Shown here one piece after another: positions 35,736 through 44,708 of a DNA stretch of 64,000 nucleotides (position 1 is the stretch's first letter; each line of letters opens with the position of its first letter). The translations under genes were made by a program, and so were the position numbers. Source of the DNA: Algoriphagus sp. A40 (GTDB lineage Bacteria > Bacteroidota > Bacteroidia > Cytophagales > Cyclobacteriaceae); contig NZ_MUNY01000059.1 of NCBI RefSeq assembly GCF_002002735.1, forward strand, positions 186,001-250,000, in the 5' to 3' direction. Below the pieces are notes generated by a model. That model was not told the origin of the DNA and ran no database searches. It worked only from the letters and a program-made list of their open reading frames with translations.

Positions 35736-36094
35736 AACCACAAAATAATCCAATTTCAAAAACTACTGACAAACCTCGTGCTTTTATATCGGTCTAAGTG
35801 CAATGAAATGTACATGATCGGACACTTTTATGTCACATAGCTGGACATATTTCCAAGCAATGGAGAATCATTGCTAATGTGGTGAAAAAAAATGCAGCTT
35901 TTATCAGCTTTATAAAAAGTGCATTCTGTGGATTTCAAAGCCTCTTTTGGGGAAGTATGGAATCAAGAGCGGATAGTTTTAGCAAGGAATCAGGTTATAC
36001 AAGGTAGCTTGGAAAAGATTGGTATCATTTTTCTTTCAACCCACACAAGTGAAATGAAAAAATACACTCCGCAAGGAGACTTAATCACCATACC
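35736..36094. other. Divergent intergenic region between porV2 and padR
   Basis: About 360 bp between divergent starts. No coding frame I believe. It is A/T-rich and includes a GCAGCTTTTATCAGCTTTAT stretch (35892-35911) with an AGCTTTTATCAGCT near-repeat. It should carry both promoters; PadR usually represses its own operon, so an operator is likely here, but I cannot define one. Confidence 0.5.
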
Positions 36095-36424
36095 ATGAAC
36101 GTCGCCAACACACAGATTCAAATGCGCAAAGGGCTCCTGGAGTTTTGCGTTTTGCACATCATCTCCCGGGGCGAGGTCTATACTTCAGACTTGATCGATG
36201 AACTCACACTAGCTCAGATGATCGTAGTCGAAGGCACCCTCTATCCCCTGCTCAATCGGCTCAGATCCGCCGAACTTGTCACTTATCGTTGGGTTGAATC
36301 CGAAGCAGGACCACCCCGGAAATATTACTCGATCACCGAGGAAGGGAAAAACTTCCTTCTTACCCTGTCAGAAACCTGGGCTTCACTGGTCAATTCTACA
36401 AATGAAATCACCTCTAAGAATTGA
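36095..36424 (+). CDS. PadR family transcriptional regulator
   Basis: 109 residues, the normal length for the short PadR class. It has a winged helix: MRKGLLEFCVLHIISRGEVY, TSDLIDEL, VVEGTLYPLLNRLRSAELVT, and GPPRKYYSITEEGKNFLLTL, the classic PadR wing. It is expected to bind a palindrome upstream and repress the next gene. It lies 29 bp before the PspC-domain gene. This PadR-PspC pairing is frequent in Bacteroidota and is linked to envelope stress. Confidence 0.93.
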   Translation: MNVANTQIQMRKGLLEFCVLHIISRGEVYTSDLIDELTLAQMIVVEGTLYPLLNRLRSAELVTYRWVESEAGPPRKYYSITEEGKNFLLTLSETWASLVNSTNEITSKN

Positions 36425-36453
36425 TTCCGAAGCAACCTTAAACTAGACACACC

Positions 36454-38409
36454 ATGAAAAAGACGATAAGCATCAACATCAGCGGCATCCTCTTCCACAT
36501 TGAAGAAGACGGCTACGATACACTTCGGAAGTACCTGGACGCGATCAACAAGCACTTCTCCAGCTACAAGGACAATCATGAGATCATCTCAGATATTGAG
36601 AACCGGATAGCGGAGATCTTCCTTAGCAATCTGAAAAACAACAAACAGGTAATCACTGCCGAAAATGTGGATAAACTCATCGAAAAGATGGGAACCATTG
36701 CTGATTTCACCGCAGTCGAAGACCTAGAGGAAAACCTGCAGGAAGAGACTGAATCAAAGCAGGAAGATTTCTATAAATATGTGACTCCTCCTGGATCGGA
36801 AACGGGTGGTTATAAAAAGCTAAAACGGCTTGAAAACAAAAAAATTCTAGGTGGTGTCTGCGCCGGGATTGCCAACTACTTCTCCGTGGATCCGCTTTGG
36901 ACCCGTTTGATTGCTATCCTACTGCTATTCAGTGGCAATTTGAATTTCCGACCAGGATTCCTAGACATCTTTCCATTTGACGACTTTCGCTTTAATTTGA
37001 GCTTTGGTTTCTTCGCTATCGTTGCCTACATCGTTCTTTGGGTCATCCTACCGGTGTCCTATGAACTGATGGAAGACACCAAAATAAAGAAGCTATTCAG
37101 AAACCCTGACGACAAAGTTTTGGGCGGTGTTTCCAGCGGCCTGGGAGCATACTTCGGAGTGGAAGTCATCTATATCAGATTGGCCTTTGTCCTTTTGGCC
37201 TTTGCCGGTGGATCGGGGATATTGATCTACCTGATCCTTTGGATCATCACTCCTGTGGCCAGTTCGATCACCGAACGGATCAAAATGAAAGGGGGCGAAA
37301 TCACTCTGGACAGCATTGATTCCACGATCAAAGAGAGTATCAATCCTATACCTCAAGCACCAGAATCCACCACCAGAAAGATCCTGATGGCTCCCTTCAG
37401 GATATTGGGGAAAATAATTGACGCCATAGGATCTGCATTGGGACCATTGGGAAGATTCATTGCCACAGTTATCCGGGTGATTTTTGGTCTGATCATCTTC
37501 TTTATCGGATTAGCCCTCACAATTACCCCTTTGATCGCTTTGGCAGCCTATTTTGGTGTCACAGACGCTGATTACAGAGTATTGATGGACAATTTCCCAG
37601 TGGAGCTTTTCACGGATATGGTTCCGCTTTGGCTGGTTATTTCAAGCATGGGATTGGTAATCATCCCGGGTATAATCATCCTTTTGCTGGGCCTTAGTGT
37701 GCTGGCGCAAAAGAATCTGATCGGAAGCCGTTTTGGATTGGTCGCTTTGGGGCTTTGGTTGCTTTGCGTGGGAATTTCCATATTCCAGATCCCTAAAATT
37801 GTCGCCCAGTTTAAGGAAGATAACTGGTACAATACCGAATCTCAACTTTCGGTCACTCCAGGTACTCTTATTCTTAAACTGAACGAAATTGAGGATGAGC
37901 CGACTTTCAACCATGTGAATCTGAGAATCGAAGGAAAAGCAGACACCTTGGTTTCGCTGAAAGAAGAGTATTTCTCAAGAGGAAGAACCAAGGCCGAGGC
38001 ATTAGCAAATGCCCAGAAGTTCAAGTATTCCTATTCCGTAATGGATTCGGTCGTGACCTTCAACGAAGGATTTGACATCAGCAGTTTGGACCAATTCAGA
38101 GACCAAAAGGTAAACTTGACACTTCGAATCCCTTATGACCGTCCCTTTATCATGGAAAGATCACTGTTGGATATTTTGAGAAACACGATTTATTCCAACG
38201 GGTACCGCTCCTCGGATGTAAGTTCCAGCGCCGTTTGGGTTTTTAATGAAGGCGGTTTGGTCTGCCTTACCTGCGTGGGAGACAAAGGAAAATCAGAAAA
38301 TTGGGATAATGAGGAAGAAAATAATGTGGAGATGGATTCCCTCCAGAGAGCCAAAATCGACAGTGCTTCACGAGCTAAATTTGCCGATTCATTCTTCATG
38401 AAAGACTGA
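36454..38409 (+). CDS. PspC-domain membrane protein (two PspC domains)
   Basis: 651 residues. An N-terminal soluble part (MKKTISINISGILFHIEEDG; about 1-110) is followed by two PspC domains. The first is at about 124-195 (KKLKRLENKKILGGVCAGIA). The second is at about 210-275 (KLFRNPDDKVLGGVSSGLGA, then GVEVIYIRLAFVLLAFAGG). Further membrane helices (about 320-430) and a C-terminal domain (about 460-651) complete it. PspC proteins sense envelope stress and interact with PspA/PspB in enterobacteria. Here it is controlled by the adjacent PadR regulator. It ends before a strong terminator. Confidence 0.9.
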   Translation: MKKTISINISGILFHIEEDGYDTLRKYLDAINKHFSSYKDNHEIISDIENRIAEIFLSNLKNNKQVITAENVDKLIEKMGTIADFTAVEDLEENLQEETESKQEDFYKYVTPPGSETGGYKKLKRLENKKILGGVCAGIANYFSVDPLWTRLIAILLLFSGNLNFRPGFLDIFPFDDFRFNLSFGFFAIVAYIVLWVILPVSYELMEDTKIKKLFRNPDDKVLGGVSSGLGAYFGVEVIYIRLAFVLLAFAGGSGILIYLILWIITPVASSITERIKMKGGEITLDSIDSTIKESINPIPQAPESTTRKILMAPFRILGKIIDAIGSALGPLGRFIATVIRVIFGLIIFFIGLALTITPLIALAAYFGVTDADYRVLMDNFPVELFTDMVPLWLVISSMGLVIIPGIIILLLGLSVLAQKNLIGSRFGLVALGLWLLCVGISIFQIPKIVAQFKEDNWYNTESQLSVTPGTLILKLNEIEDEPTFNHVNLRIEGKADTLVSLKEEYFSRGRTKAEALANAQKFKYSYSVMDSVVTFNEGFDISSLDQFRDQKVNLTLRIPYDRPFIMERSLLDILRNTIYSNGYRSSDVSSSAVWVFNEGGLVCLTCVGDKGKSENWDNEEENNVEMDSLQRAKIDSASRAKFADSFFMKD

Positions 38410-38469
38410 AAAATTTTCGGTTAACTGTCGACAGTCTACCGTCGGCAGCCGGTTAAGAGTCTGGCAAAA

Positions 38470-38498
38470 AGAGGTACCCAAACGGTGCCTCTTTTTTT
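38470..38498 (+). terminator. Intrinsic terminator after the PspC gene
   Basis: Stem AGAGGTACC / GGTGCCTCT (38470-38478 with 38484-38492), one wobble pair, five-base loop, followed by T7. The MBL gene begins 29 bases later. Confidence 0.88.
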
Positions 38499-38526
38499 GT
38501 ACCTTAATTCACAAACCCAAAATAAA

Positions 38527-39927
38527 ATGAATGTCTCTGTAAAATTTCTTGGCGGTGCCGGAGCAGTCACCGGTTCAAAGTATCTGATTGATTTGGGAAA
38601 TTTTGAGTTTCTGGTGGACTGTGGCCTTTTTCAAGGACCAAGAGAGTTAAGAGAAAGAAACTGGGACGACTTCCCAATGGCCCTAGATCAATTGGAAGCC
38701 GTGGTCTTGACCCATGCTCATCTTGACCACATCGGTTATTTGCCAAAACTGGTAAAACAGGGATTTAGAGGCCCTATCTACTGCACAGAAGCGACTGCCG
38801 AGCTGGCAAAGATCCTGCTTTTGGATTCCGGCAAACTTCAGGAAGAGGAAGCTGAGTTTGCCCGCAAAAAAGGCTATTCCCGCCACGAAATTCCCCAGCC
38901 ATTGTACACCATGGAAGATGCCGAAGCCGTCTTTCCGCTGTTCGTGCCCCAGTCTTTTGACAAACCCTTTTCGATCCATTCAAGTATTGATGTGACCTAT
39001 TTTCATGCAGGACACATCCTTGGTGCAGCTATAGTGAAGATTGTGATCAAGGGCGACTCCCAGACTAAAAAACTAATCTTTTCCGGTGACTTGGGACGCT
39101 TCAATGACCCGGTACTTTTCCCTCCCACACTTATTCCCAAAGCAGATATCCTCTGGATCGAGTCTACCTATGGCGACAGAAACACCCTTTCTCACAAGCC
39201 TGAAGAAGAACTTGCCCAGGCGATATTGGATACCTTTGAAAGAGGAGGCTTAGTGGTCATTCCCTCCTTTGCGGTTGGCAGGACCCAGCTTTTGCTCTAT
39301 CATCTCTATCAGCTTATGGAAAAAGGGAAAATCCCCAGAACACCGATCTTTCTGGACAGTCCGATGGCCATTGAGGCTACCAAGCTGTATCTTGATTTCC
39401 ACTCGGATCACCGGCTCTCGGCCATGTTGGAAGAAGAAAGTGAACATGCCTTCCGACATTCCCAGCTTCAGTATGTTCAGAAGCAAGAGCAATCCATGTC
39501 CCTCAATGAGTTCCGGGGGCGGGCCATCATTATCTCAGCCAGCGGGATGGCAACGGGAGGCCGGGTACTGCATCATCTTTTTCACCGTGCCCCTGATGAG
39601 AAAAACGGAATCATTATCGTTGGTTTTCAGGCGGAGGGCACCCGAGGCAGAAGGCTACTGGATGGAGAGCTCACGCTGAAAATCTACGGAACGGAAGTTC
39701 CAGTCAAGGCAAAAGTCTATCATATCGAAGGCTTGTCAGCCCATGCCGATCAAAGCGAGCTAATGGCCTGGGCGGAGGGGTTCACCGACAATCCCAAACG
39801 GGTGTTTGTGGTGCATGGAGAAAAAGAAAGTTCCGAGGCACTTGCCTTCAAATTAAAAGAAGAATTGGGATGGAATACGGTGATCCCACAATATTTGGAA
39901 TCATTTGTGCTATTCGAAGGAATCTAA
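38527..39927 (+). CDS. Beta-CASP metallo-beta-lactamase-fold hydrolase (RNA-processing type)
   Basis: 466 residues from ATG 38527. The MBL core has THAHLDH (62-68), HAGHILGAA and SGDLGR. The beta-CASP insert and tail have PSFAVGRTQ, FLDSPMA, SASGMATGGR and the last metal-ligand motif SAHADQSEL, with VVHGEKES near the end. This set matches the YSH1/CPSF73-like group found in many bacteria, which cut RNA with two zinc ions. It has its own upstream terminator-bounded region, so it is probably transcribed alone. The RNA substrate is unknown. Confidence 0.92.
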   Translation: MNVSVKFLGGAGAVTGSKYLIDLGNFEFLVDCGLFQGPRELRERNWDDFPMALDQLEAVVLTHAHLDHIGYLPKLVKQGFRGPIYCTEATAELAKILLLDSGKLQEEEAEFARKKGYSRHEIPQPLYTMEDAEAVFPLFVPQSFDKPFSIHSSIDVTYFHAGHILGAAIVKIVIKGDSQTKKLIFSGDLGRFNDPVLFPPTLIPKADILWIESTYGDRNTLSHKPEEELAQAILDTFERGGLVVIPSFAVGRTQLLLYHLYQLMEKGKIPRTPIFLDSPMAIEATKLYLDFHSDHRLSAMLEEESEHAFRHSQLQYVQKQEQSMSLNEFRGRAIIISASGMATGGRVLHHLFHRAPDEKNGIIIVGFQAEGTRGRRLLDGELTLKIYGTEVPVKAKVYHIEGLSAHADQSELMAWAEGFTDNPKRVFVVHGEKESSEALAFKLKEELGWNTVIPQYLESFVLFEGI

Positions 39928-40030
39928 TCTAAAGCTTCCTATGAAATCGAGCATGACATTAGCGCCAAACAGAGCCATGATTATCAAGCATGCGAGATTC
40001 CATGTGACCTTTGAAAAAAAATATAAACAC

Positions 40031-40495
40031 ATGAAAAGGCTATTTGTCATCCTTACGATCCTGAGTTCAGTAATTTTGTTTCAAAACTGCAAACCCTACA
40101 AACCAGAAGGCCAGGGCATCACAGGTACTATCACTTGGCTGGAAGGCAATCAAATGCCAATGGTGACAGAAAGCGGTAACCCTGCCTCCAAACCTGATCC
40201 GAAGCCGATCAAACGGTTTGTACGTTTTTACCCTTTGATTAAATTTTCGGATCTGAAGATTGAAAACGGCTTGTATACTGCTGTGGCCGATAAGCCGATT
40301 ACCGAGGTAGAAACGGACGAAAACGGGAGGTATTCCGTCCAATTGAGCCCGGGGAGATATTCAGTTTTTGTCGTTGAAGAAGGTGGCCTGTTTGCCAATA
40401 TCTTCGACGGAGAAGGGAATGTTCAGCCTGTCACGGTGAAAGAAAACGAGTGGACACTTTTGGATATAGTCGTGAATTACAAGGCGGTTTACTGA
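40031..40495 (+). CDS. Lipoprotein with a carboxypeptidase-regulatory-like fold
   Basis: 154 residues from ATG 40031 (MKRLFVILTILSSVILFQNC, lipobox Cys20). The mature part has GITGTITWLEGNQMP, a long insert, then VETDENGRYSVQLSPGRYSV, the usual beta-sandwich end of carboxypeptidase-regulatory-like or SdrD-B-like modules, and ANIFDGEGNVQPVTVKENEW. It is likely a periplasmic or outer-membrane lipoprotein of unknown role. Confidence 0.75.
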   Translation: MKRLFVILTILSSVILFQNCKPYKPEGQGITGTITWLEGNQMPMVTESGNPASKPDPKPIKRFVRFYPLIKFSDLKIENGLYTAVADKPITEVETDENGRYSVQLSPGRYSVFVVEEGGLFANIFDGEGNVQPVTVKENEWTLLDIVVNYKAVY

Positions 40496-40512
40496 AAATA
40501 CAATCCACAACT

Positions 40513-40829
40513 ATGGCTAACCGGTGGCGTATTCCGAAGGATGTAGAAGCACTTGTGCGAGAACGAGACTTGAGTTGTGTGTATTGTGGAACCTCATTCA
40601 CCAATTCAGCTCAAACACACAAAACAAGAGCAACTTGGGAGCATATCGTCAATGACATCAGATTGAATAAATCGGATAATATTGCGCATTGCTGCGGTTC
40701 TTGTAATGCAAGCAAAGCTCAAAACTTCTGTTCTACTGGTTAAAAAGCGAATATTGCATATCCAAAGGAATTACAATAGACAGGGTTGCCAAGGTGGTTA
40801 AGGATCATTTATCAAAAGAGATGATATAG
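40513..40829 (+). pseudogene. HNH endonuclease, frameshifted
   Basis: The frame opens at ATG 40513 (MANRWRIPKDVEALVRERDL), with Cys-x2-Cys (SCVYCG), WEHIVNDIRLN and CCGSCNASK. It then reads into a stop at 40741-40743. The family normally continues with a G.KLL..WL..EYC stretch. That is exactly what the sequence encodes in the -1 frame: after a putative missing G near 40717 the codons read SKGSKLLFYWLKSEYC, then ISKGITIDRVAKVVKDHLSK, ending at TAG 40827-40829. The full product would have been about 105 residues. It may be a true pseudogene or a sequence error. The HNH core is intact in the first part. Confidence 0.8.
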
Positions 40830-40882
40830 TAACCCCTACTTCTCCGAAACCTTCAATTCTACCCCAATAAAAAACCCACCCC

Positions 40883-41134
40883 ATGTTCATAGAACTAGAA
40901 GTAAAACTGGGCATTATCGTTCACGGATATACCCCTGAAAACAAAGAAATCGAAGAGACCTTCAATGAATCCGACTTTGTGAAGAAAATAGTAGCCATAG
41001 ACCGTATACAGTCCATCAGCGAGAAATATATCCTGGTCAAATCCTCACACGACCGGGTGATGTATTGGGAATACAAGGGCACAATGGAAGAGCTAAAGCA
41101 AAGGATGTTGGACGCCGGAATAAATATTGCCTGA
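40883..41134 (+). CDS. Hypothetical protein
   Basis: 83 residues, no signal peptide. Predicted beta-rich with FIELEVKLGIIVHGYTPENK, KIVAIDRIQSISEKYILVKS, and a final helix EELKQRMLDAG. I do not recognise a family. The compact alpha/beta pattern resembles small Bacteroidota conserved hypotheticals. It lies just after the broken HNH gene and before the convergent clpC. Confidence 0.6.
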   Translation: MFIELEVKLGIIVHGYTPENKEIEETFNESDFVKKIVAIDRIQSISEKYILVKSSHDRVMYWEYKGTMEELKQRMLDAGINIA

Positions 41135-41284
41135 TCGGATTAGGTAATCCTTTTCCCAATCCCATTGCCCTTTCGTCATCGCCAGACGGTACTTGGTCGA
41201 CTATCCATTTAAGACGACAAAAAAAAAATTCGTGAAAATCTGCGGCTTTTTCTGGGAGAACCCGCGGGATCCCCTATCAGAAAA

Positions 41285-41316
41285 AAAGCCCCGAAATCTT
41301 TCAATTCCGGGGCTTT
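41285..41316 (-). terminator. Intrinsic terminator of clpC
   Basis: Stem AAAGCCCCG / CGGGGCTTT (41285-41293 with 41308-41316) with a 14-base loop. Read on the minus strand it is followed by a run of T (minus strand of A's at 41281-41287). It lies 23 bases beyond the clpC stop. Confidence 0.9.
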
Positions 41317-41338
41317 CGCATTACTATTATTATTTCAC

Positions 41339-43879
41339 TTAGTTATCTGCTGCCTTTTCCTTTTTGGTCACGGAAATGGTCAATTCAGTACCTTCACCAC
41401 TATAATCAGCAGTGATGACATCTCCTTCCGAAAGGTCCCCTTTCAGGATCTCCTCGGCGATGGCGTCTTCCAGGTATTTCTGAATGGCACGGTTCAAAGG
41501 ACGGGCTCCATACTGTTGATCATAGCCTTTTTCCGCTAGGAAATCTTTGGCTTTGTCAGTCAATTCGATCTTATAACCTAAGTCAGTGATTCTTCTGAAC
41601 AGCTTACCCAAGCTGATGTCAATGATCTTGAAGATATGTTCTTTGCTCAGAGAATTGAACACGACCACGTCATCGAGACGGTTGAGGAATTCCGGGCTGA
41701 AAGCCTTCTTCAAAGCAGACTGGATGGTCGATTTCATGACGTCGTCGATTCCTTCTGTTTTTGCCTTGTTGGCAAAGCCTATACCGGCACCAAAGTCTTT
41801 CAGGTCACGGACCCCGATATTGGACGTCATGATGATGATCGTGTTTCGGAAATCAACTCTTCTACCCAATCCATCAGTCAGAATACCATCATCCAACACT
41901 TGCAAGAGGATATTAAACACATCCGGGTGGGCTTTTTCGATTTCGTCAAGCAGTACGACTGAATAAGGCTTTCTTCTGACTTTCTCTGTCAACTGACCAC
42001 CTTCTTCATATCCGACATAGCCTGGAGGCGCTCCAACCAATCGGGATACGGAGAACTTCTCCATATACTCCGACATATCAATTCTAATCAGTGCGTCATC
42101 CTTGTCAAATAGGTAGGTCGCCAGCATTTTTGCCAATTCAGTCTTTCCTACACCTGTTGGGCCGAGAAAGATGAAAGAACCGATTGGTTTTTTAGGATCT
42201 TTCAAGCCTACCCGCGTGCGCTGGATCGCCTTTGTCAGCTTCTTGATAGCTTCTTCTTGTCCAATGACTTTGTCACCCAACTCGACATTCATGTTGAGCA
42301 GCTTGGCTCCTTCGTTTTGAGCGATACGCTTGGCTGGAATCCCGGTCATCATCGCGATTACTTCTGCGACGTTGTCTTCTTCCACTGTAAATCGCTTGGA
42401 TTTGCTCTCGTCTTCCCAGCGATTCTTTGCAGCTTCCAATTGCTCGAGGAGTTTTTTCTCCTTGTCGCGAAGCTGTGCCGCTTCCTCGTATTTCTGGGAT
42501 TTTACTACCCTATTTTTCTCCGCTTTGATGTTTTCCACTTCAGCTTCCAGCTTCAGAATATCTTCCGGAACATGGATATTGTTGATGTGAACTCTTGCAC
42601 CTGCCTCATCAAGGATGTCAATGGCCTTGTCAGGAAGGAATCGGTCAGATATATATCGGTCGGATAACTTTACACAGGCCTCGATCGCCGCAGCAGTATA
42701 GATTACGTTGTGGTGATCCTCGTATTTGTCTTTGATGTTGTTCAGGATCTGGATGGTCTCTTCCGGAGATGTAGCATCCACCATTACCATCTGGAATCGA
42801 CGCGCCAAAGCTCCGTCCTTCTCGATGTATTGTCTGTATTCGTCAAGGGTTGTGGCGCCAATGCATTGGATTTCTCCGCGTGCCAGGGCCGGCTTGAACA
42901 TATTGGAAGCATCCAAGGAGCCTGAGGCTCCACCTGCACCAACAATTGTATGCAATTCGTCAATGAACAGGATTACGTTTGGAGATTTTTCAAGCTCGTT
43001 CATTACGGCTTTCATTCTCTCCTCAAACTGTCCTCTGTATTTTGTACCGGCAACCAATGAAGCCAAATCCAAAGTCACCACTCGCTTGTTGAAAAGTACG
43101 CGGGAAACCTTTTTCTGTACGATTCTCAGTGCCAGTCCTTCTGCTATTGCAGTTTTACCCACACCAGGCTCACCGATCAGAATCGGGTTATTTTTCTTTC
43201 TTCGCGAAAGGATCTGTGCCACACGTTCAATTTCCTTTTCACGACCTATGATCGGGTCCAGCTTATCGTCTTCAGCCATTTTGGTCAGATCCCGACCAAA
43301 ATTGTCCAGAACCGGAGTTCTTGACTTTTCTGCACCGGGCTTAGCCTGACTACCTGCACCACTTCCGGAGGAACCAAAAAGTTTGGAACCGTCGTCATCA
43401 CCGTCCTCAGCCTCAGCTTTGGCACGGGGAGCGGATCCTGCATCAGACTGCATTTCGAGCATTTCTTTGACAGAGTCGTAGTTCACTTCAAACTTGTTTA
43501 GAATTTGTGTGGCGATATTATCTTCGTCTCTAAGGATCGAGAGAAGCAAATGTTCGGTACCTATCAGTTGGCTTTTGAATATTTTAGCCTCCAGGTAAGT
43601 GATTTTCAAGACCTTTTCCGACTGACGGGTCAGCGGGATGTTGGCCATATTTTTCACGTTGTGATTTGTGGTGCCTTTCACGGCACGTTCAATTGCATTG
43701 CGCAGCTCATCCAGAGGCACGCCCAGTTTTTTAAGTATGGAAACAGCTACACCCTCTCCCTCACGAATCATCCCAAGCAAGAGGTGCTCTGTGCCAATAT
43801 AATCATGCCCCAGCCGAAGCGCTTCTTCGCGGCTGAGGGAGATCACCTCTTTGACTCTATTTGAAAATTTCGCTTCCAT
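41339..43879 (-). CDS. clpC: ATP-dependent Clp protease ATP-binding subunit ClpC
   Basis: 846 residues. Two Clp N repeats (about 1-145) are followed by a Ser/Gly-rich acidic linker (about 150-190) and the first AAA module with Walker A GEPGVGKT (236-243). A UVR-type coiled coil follows (about 455-490, EKNRVVKSQKYEEAAQLRDK). The second AAA module has Walker A GPTGVGKT (573-580), a Walker B with LLDEIEKAHPD, and a normal C-terminal D2 domain. ClpC unfolds proteins and feeds them to ClpP. The UVR domain separates it from ClpA and ClpB. It is transcribed alone and has its own terminator. Confidence 0.97.
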   Translation of the reverse strand: MEAKFSNRVKEVISLSREEALRLGHDYIGTEHLLLGMIREGEGVAVSILKKLGVPLDELRNAIERAVKGTTNHNVKNMANIPLTRQSEKVLKITYLEAKIFKSQLIGTEHLLLSILRDEDNIATQILNKFEVNYDSVKEMLEMQSDAGSAPRAKAEAEDGDDDGSKLFGSSGSGAGSQAKPGAEKSRTPVLDNFGRDLTKMAEDDKLDPIIGREKEIERVAQILSRRKKNNPILIGEPGVGKTAIAEGLALRIVQKKVSRVLFNKRVVTLDLASLVAGTKYRGQFEERMKAVMNELEKSPNVILFIDELHTIVGAGGASGSLDASNMFKPALARGEIQCIGATTLDEYRQYIEKDGALARRFQMVMVDATSPEETIQILNNIKDKYEDHHNVIYTAAAIEACVKLSDRYISDRFLPDKAIDILDEAGARVHINNIHVPEDILKLEAEVENIKAEKNRVVKSQKYEEAAQLRDKEKKLLEQLEAAKNRWEDESKSKRFTVEEDNVAEVIAMMTGIPAKRIAQNEGAKLLNMNVELGDKVIGQEEAIKKLTKAIQRTRVGLKDPKKPIGSFIFLGPTGVGKTELAKMLATYLFDKDDALIRIDMSEYMEKFSVSRLVGAPPGYVGYEEGGQLTEKVRRKPYSVVLLDEIEKAHPDVFNILLQVLDDGILTDGLGRRVDFRNTIIIMTSNIGVRDLKDFGAGIGFANKAKTEGIDDVMKSTIQSALKKAFSPEFLNRLDDVVVFNSLSKEHIFKIIDISLGKLFRRITDLGYKIELTDKAKDFLAEKGYDQQYGARPLNRAIQKYLEDAIAEEILKGDLSEGDVITADYSGEGTELTISVTKKEKAADN

Positions 43880-43960
43880 TTAAATCCTTTCTGATTGTAT
43901 AATAAACCTGTACGTATGTTACCGAATTTGTTTTAAAAACACAATCCTTTTAAGGATTGT

Positions 43961-44584
43961 TCACTGTTTTTTTATCGAATCCCTAAGGATTCGGTTGGCA
44001 TCGGGTCCGGCGCAAAACAACAAATCCAGAATGCTGAGATTAGGCTCAAAGTCTAAGCCAAAAAGCTGGGTATATGGGATAGACTGATAGTAGTTTCTCT
44101 CAGAAAATGGCCTTGAAGGCTCAATATGCCCTCTTATATCCTTAAACTCCACAGGAATTGGCTCTTCACCAAAAACAGAAAGTCTGGCAGGCCAGCGCAG
44201 AAGTTTCAGACAGATTGTCAGAAGTTTTTGGTTTAAAATCCAAAGACTTTCCTCCTGCATTTCAAAAACTTCCTCGAAGTAGGGAAAATAGTATTCAAAA
44301 AAAGGGGCTTTACCATATGCACTTTGGATTCCCCGAAGATGAATAGCCTGCCATTTTTGACTGTAATCGATCTTGATTTGATCCATGGGAAGTTTGGGAC
44401 GACGTCCCACTATCGGAATACTTAATGCTTCCACTTTATTGGCCATCCGGATCCGGGTACGATTTAAGTAGGATTGCCGTTGATAAAGAGCTTTGGGGAA
44501 TATCAAAAGCTCCTCAGCATCTGCTATTGCAGCAAAGAATTCGAGGGAAGGCAAATAATGCAAGTCGACTGCGACTTTTTTCAT
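43961..44584 (-). CDS. WbqC-like family protein
   Basis: 207 residues from ATG 44584 (MKKVAVDLHYLPSLEFFAAI). The family motifs LHYLPSLEFFA, YQRQSYLNRTRIRMANKVEA LSIPIVGR in order, and a later SIPYTQLFG...FEPNLSILDLLFCAGP segment match the WbqC domain. WbqC proteins occur in O-antigen or polysaccharide loci but their biochemistry is not established. It stands between clpC and a divergent CDF transporter. Confidence 0.8.
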   Translation of the reverse strand: MKKVAVDLHYLPSLEFFAAIADAEELLIFPKALYQRQSYLNRTRIRMANKVEALSIPIVGRRPKLPMDQIKIDYSQKWQAIHLRGIQSAYGKAPFFEYYFPYFEEVFEMQEESLWILNQKLLTICLKLLRWPARLSVFGEEPIPVEFKDIRGHIEPSRPFSERNYYQSIPYTQLFGLDFEPNLSILDLLFCAGPDANRILRDSIKKQ

Positions 44585-44708
44585 TGGGATTGAAATGAAT
44601 ATAGGTGAGGCAAATTTGATAATTAATTGAACAATGCCCACGACTTTCAAAAAGACTCCAAGTACCTAAACGCTGCAAATCCCAACTAATAATTTGTAAT
44701 TTCAAAAA

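Noticed and set aside
35736..35759. TTG start for the PorV2-like protein
   Set aside because: The added residues (KLDYFVVV) weaken the signal peptide; GTG 35735 gives a normal one, though the choice is not certain.
42726..43349. Plus-strand open frame of about 207 codons
   Set aside because: Antisense to clpC; composition reflects the clpC codons.
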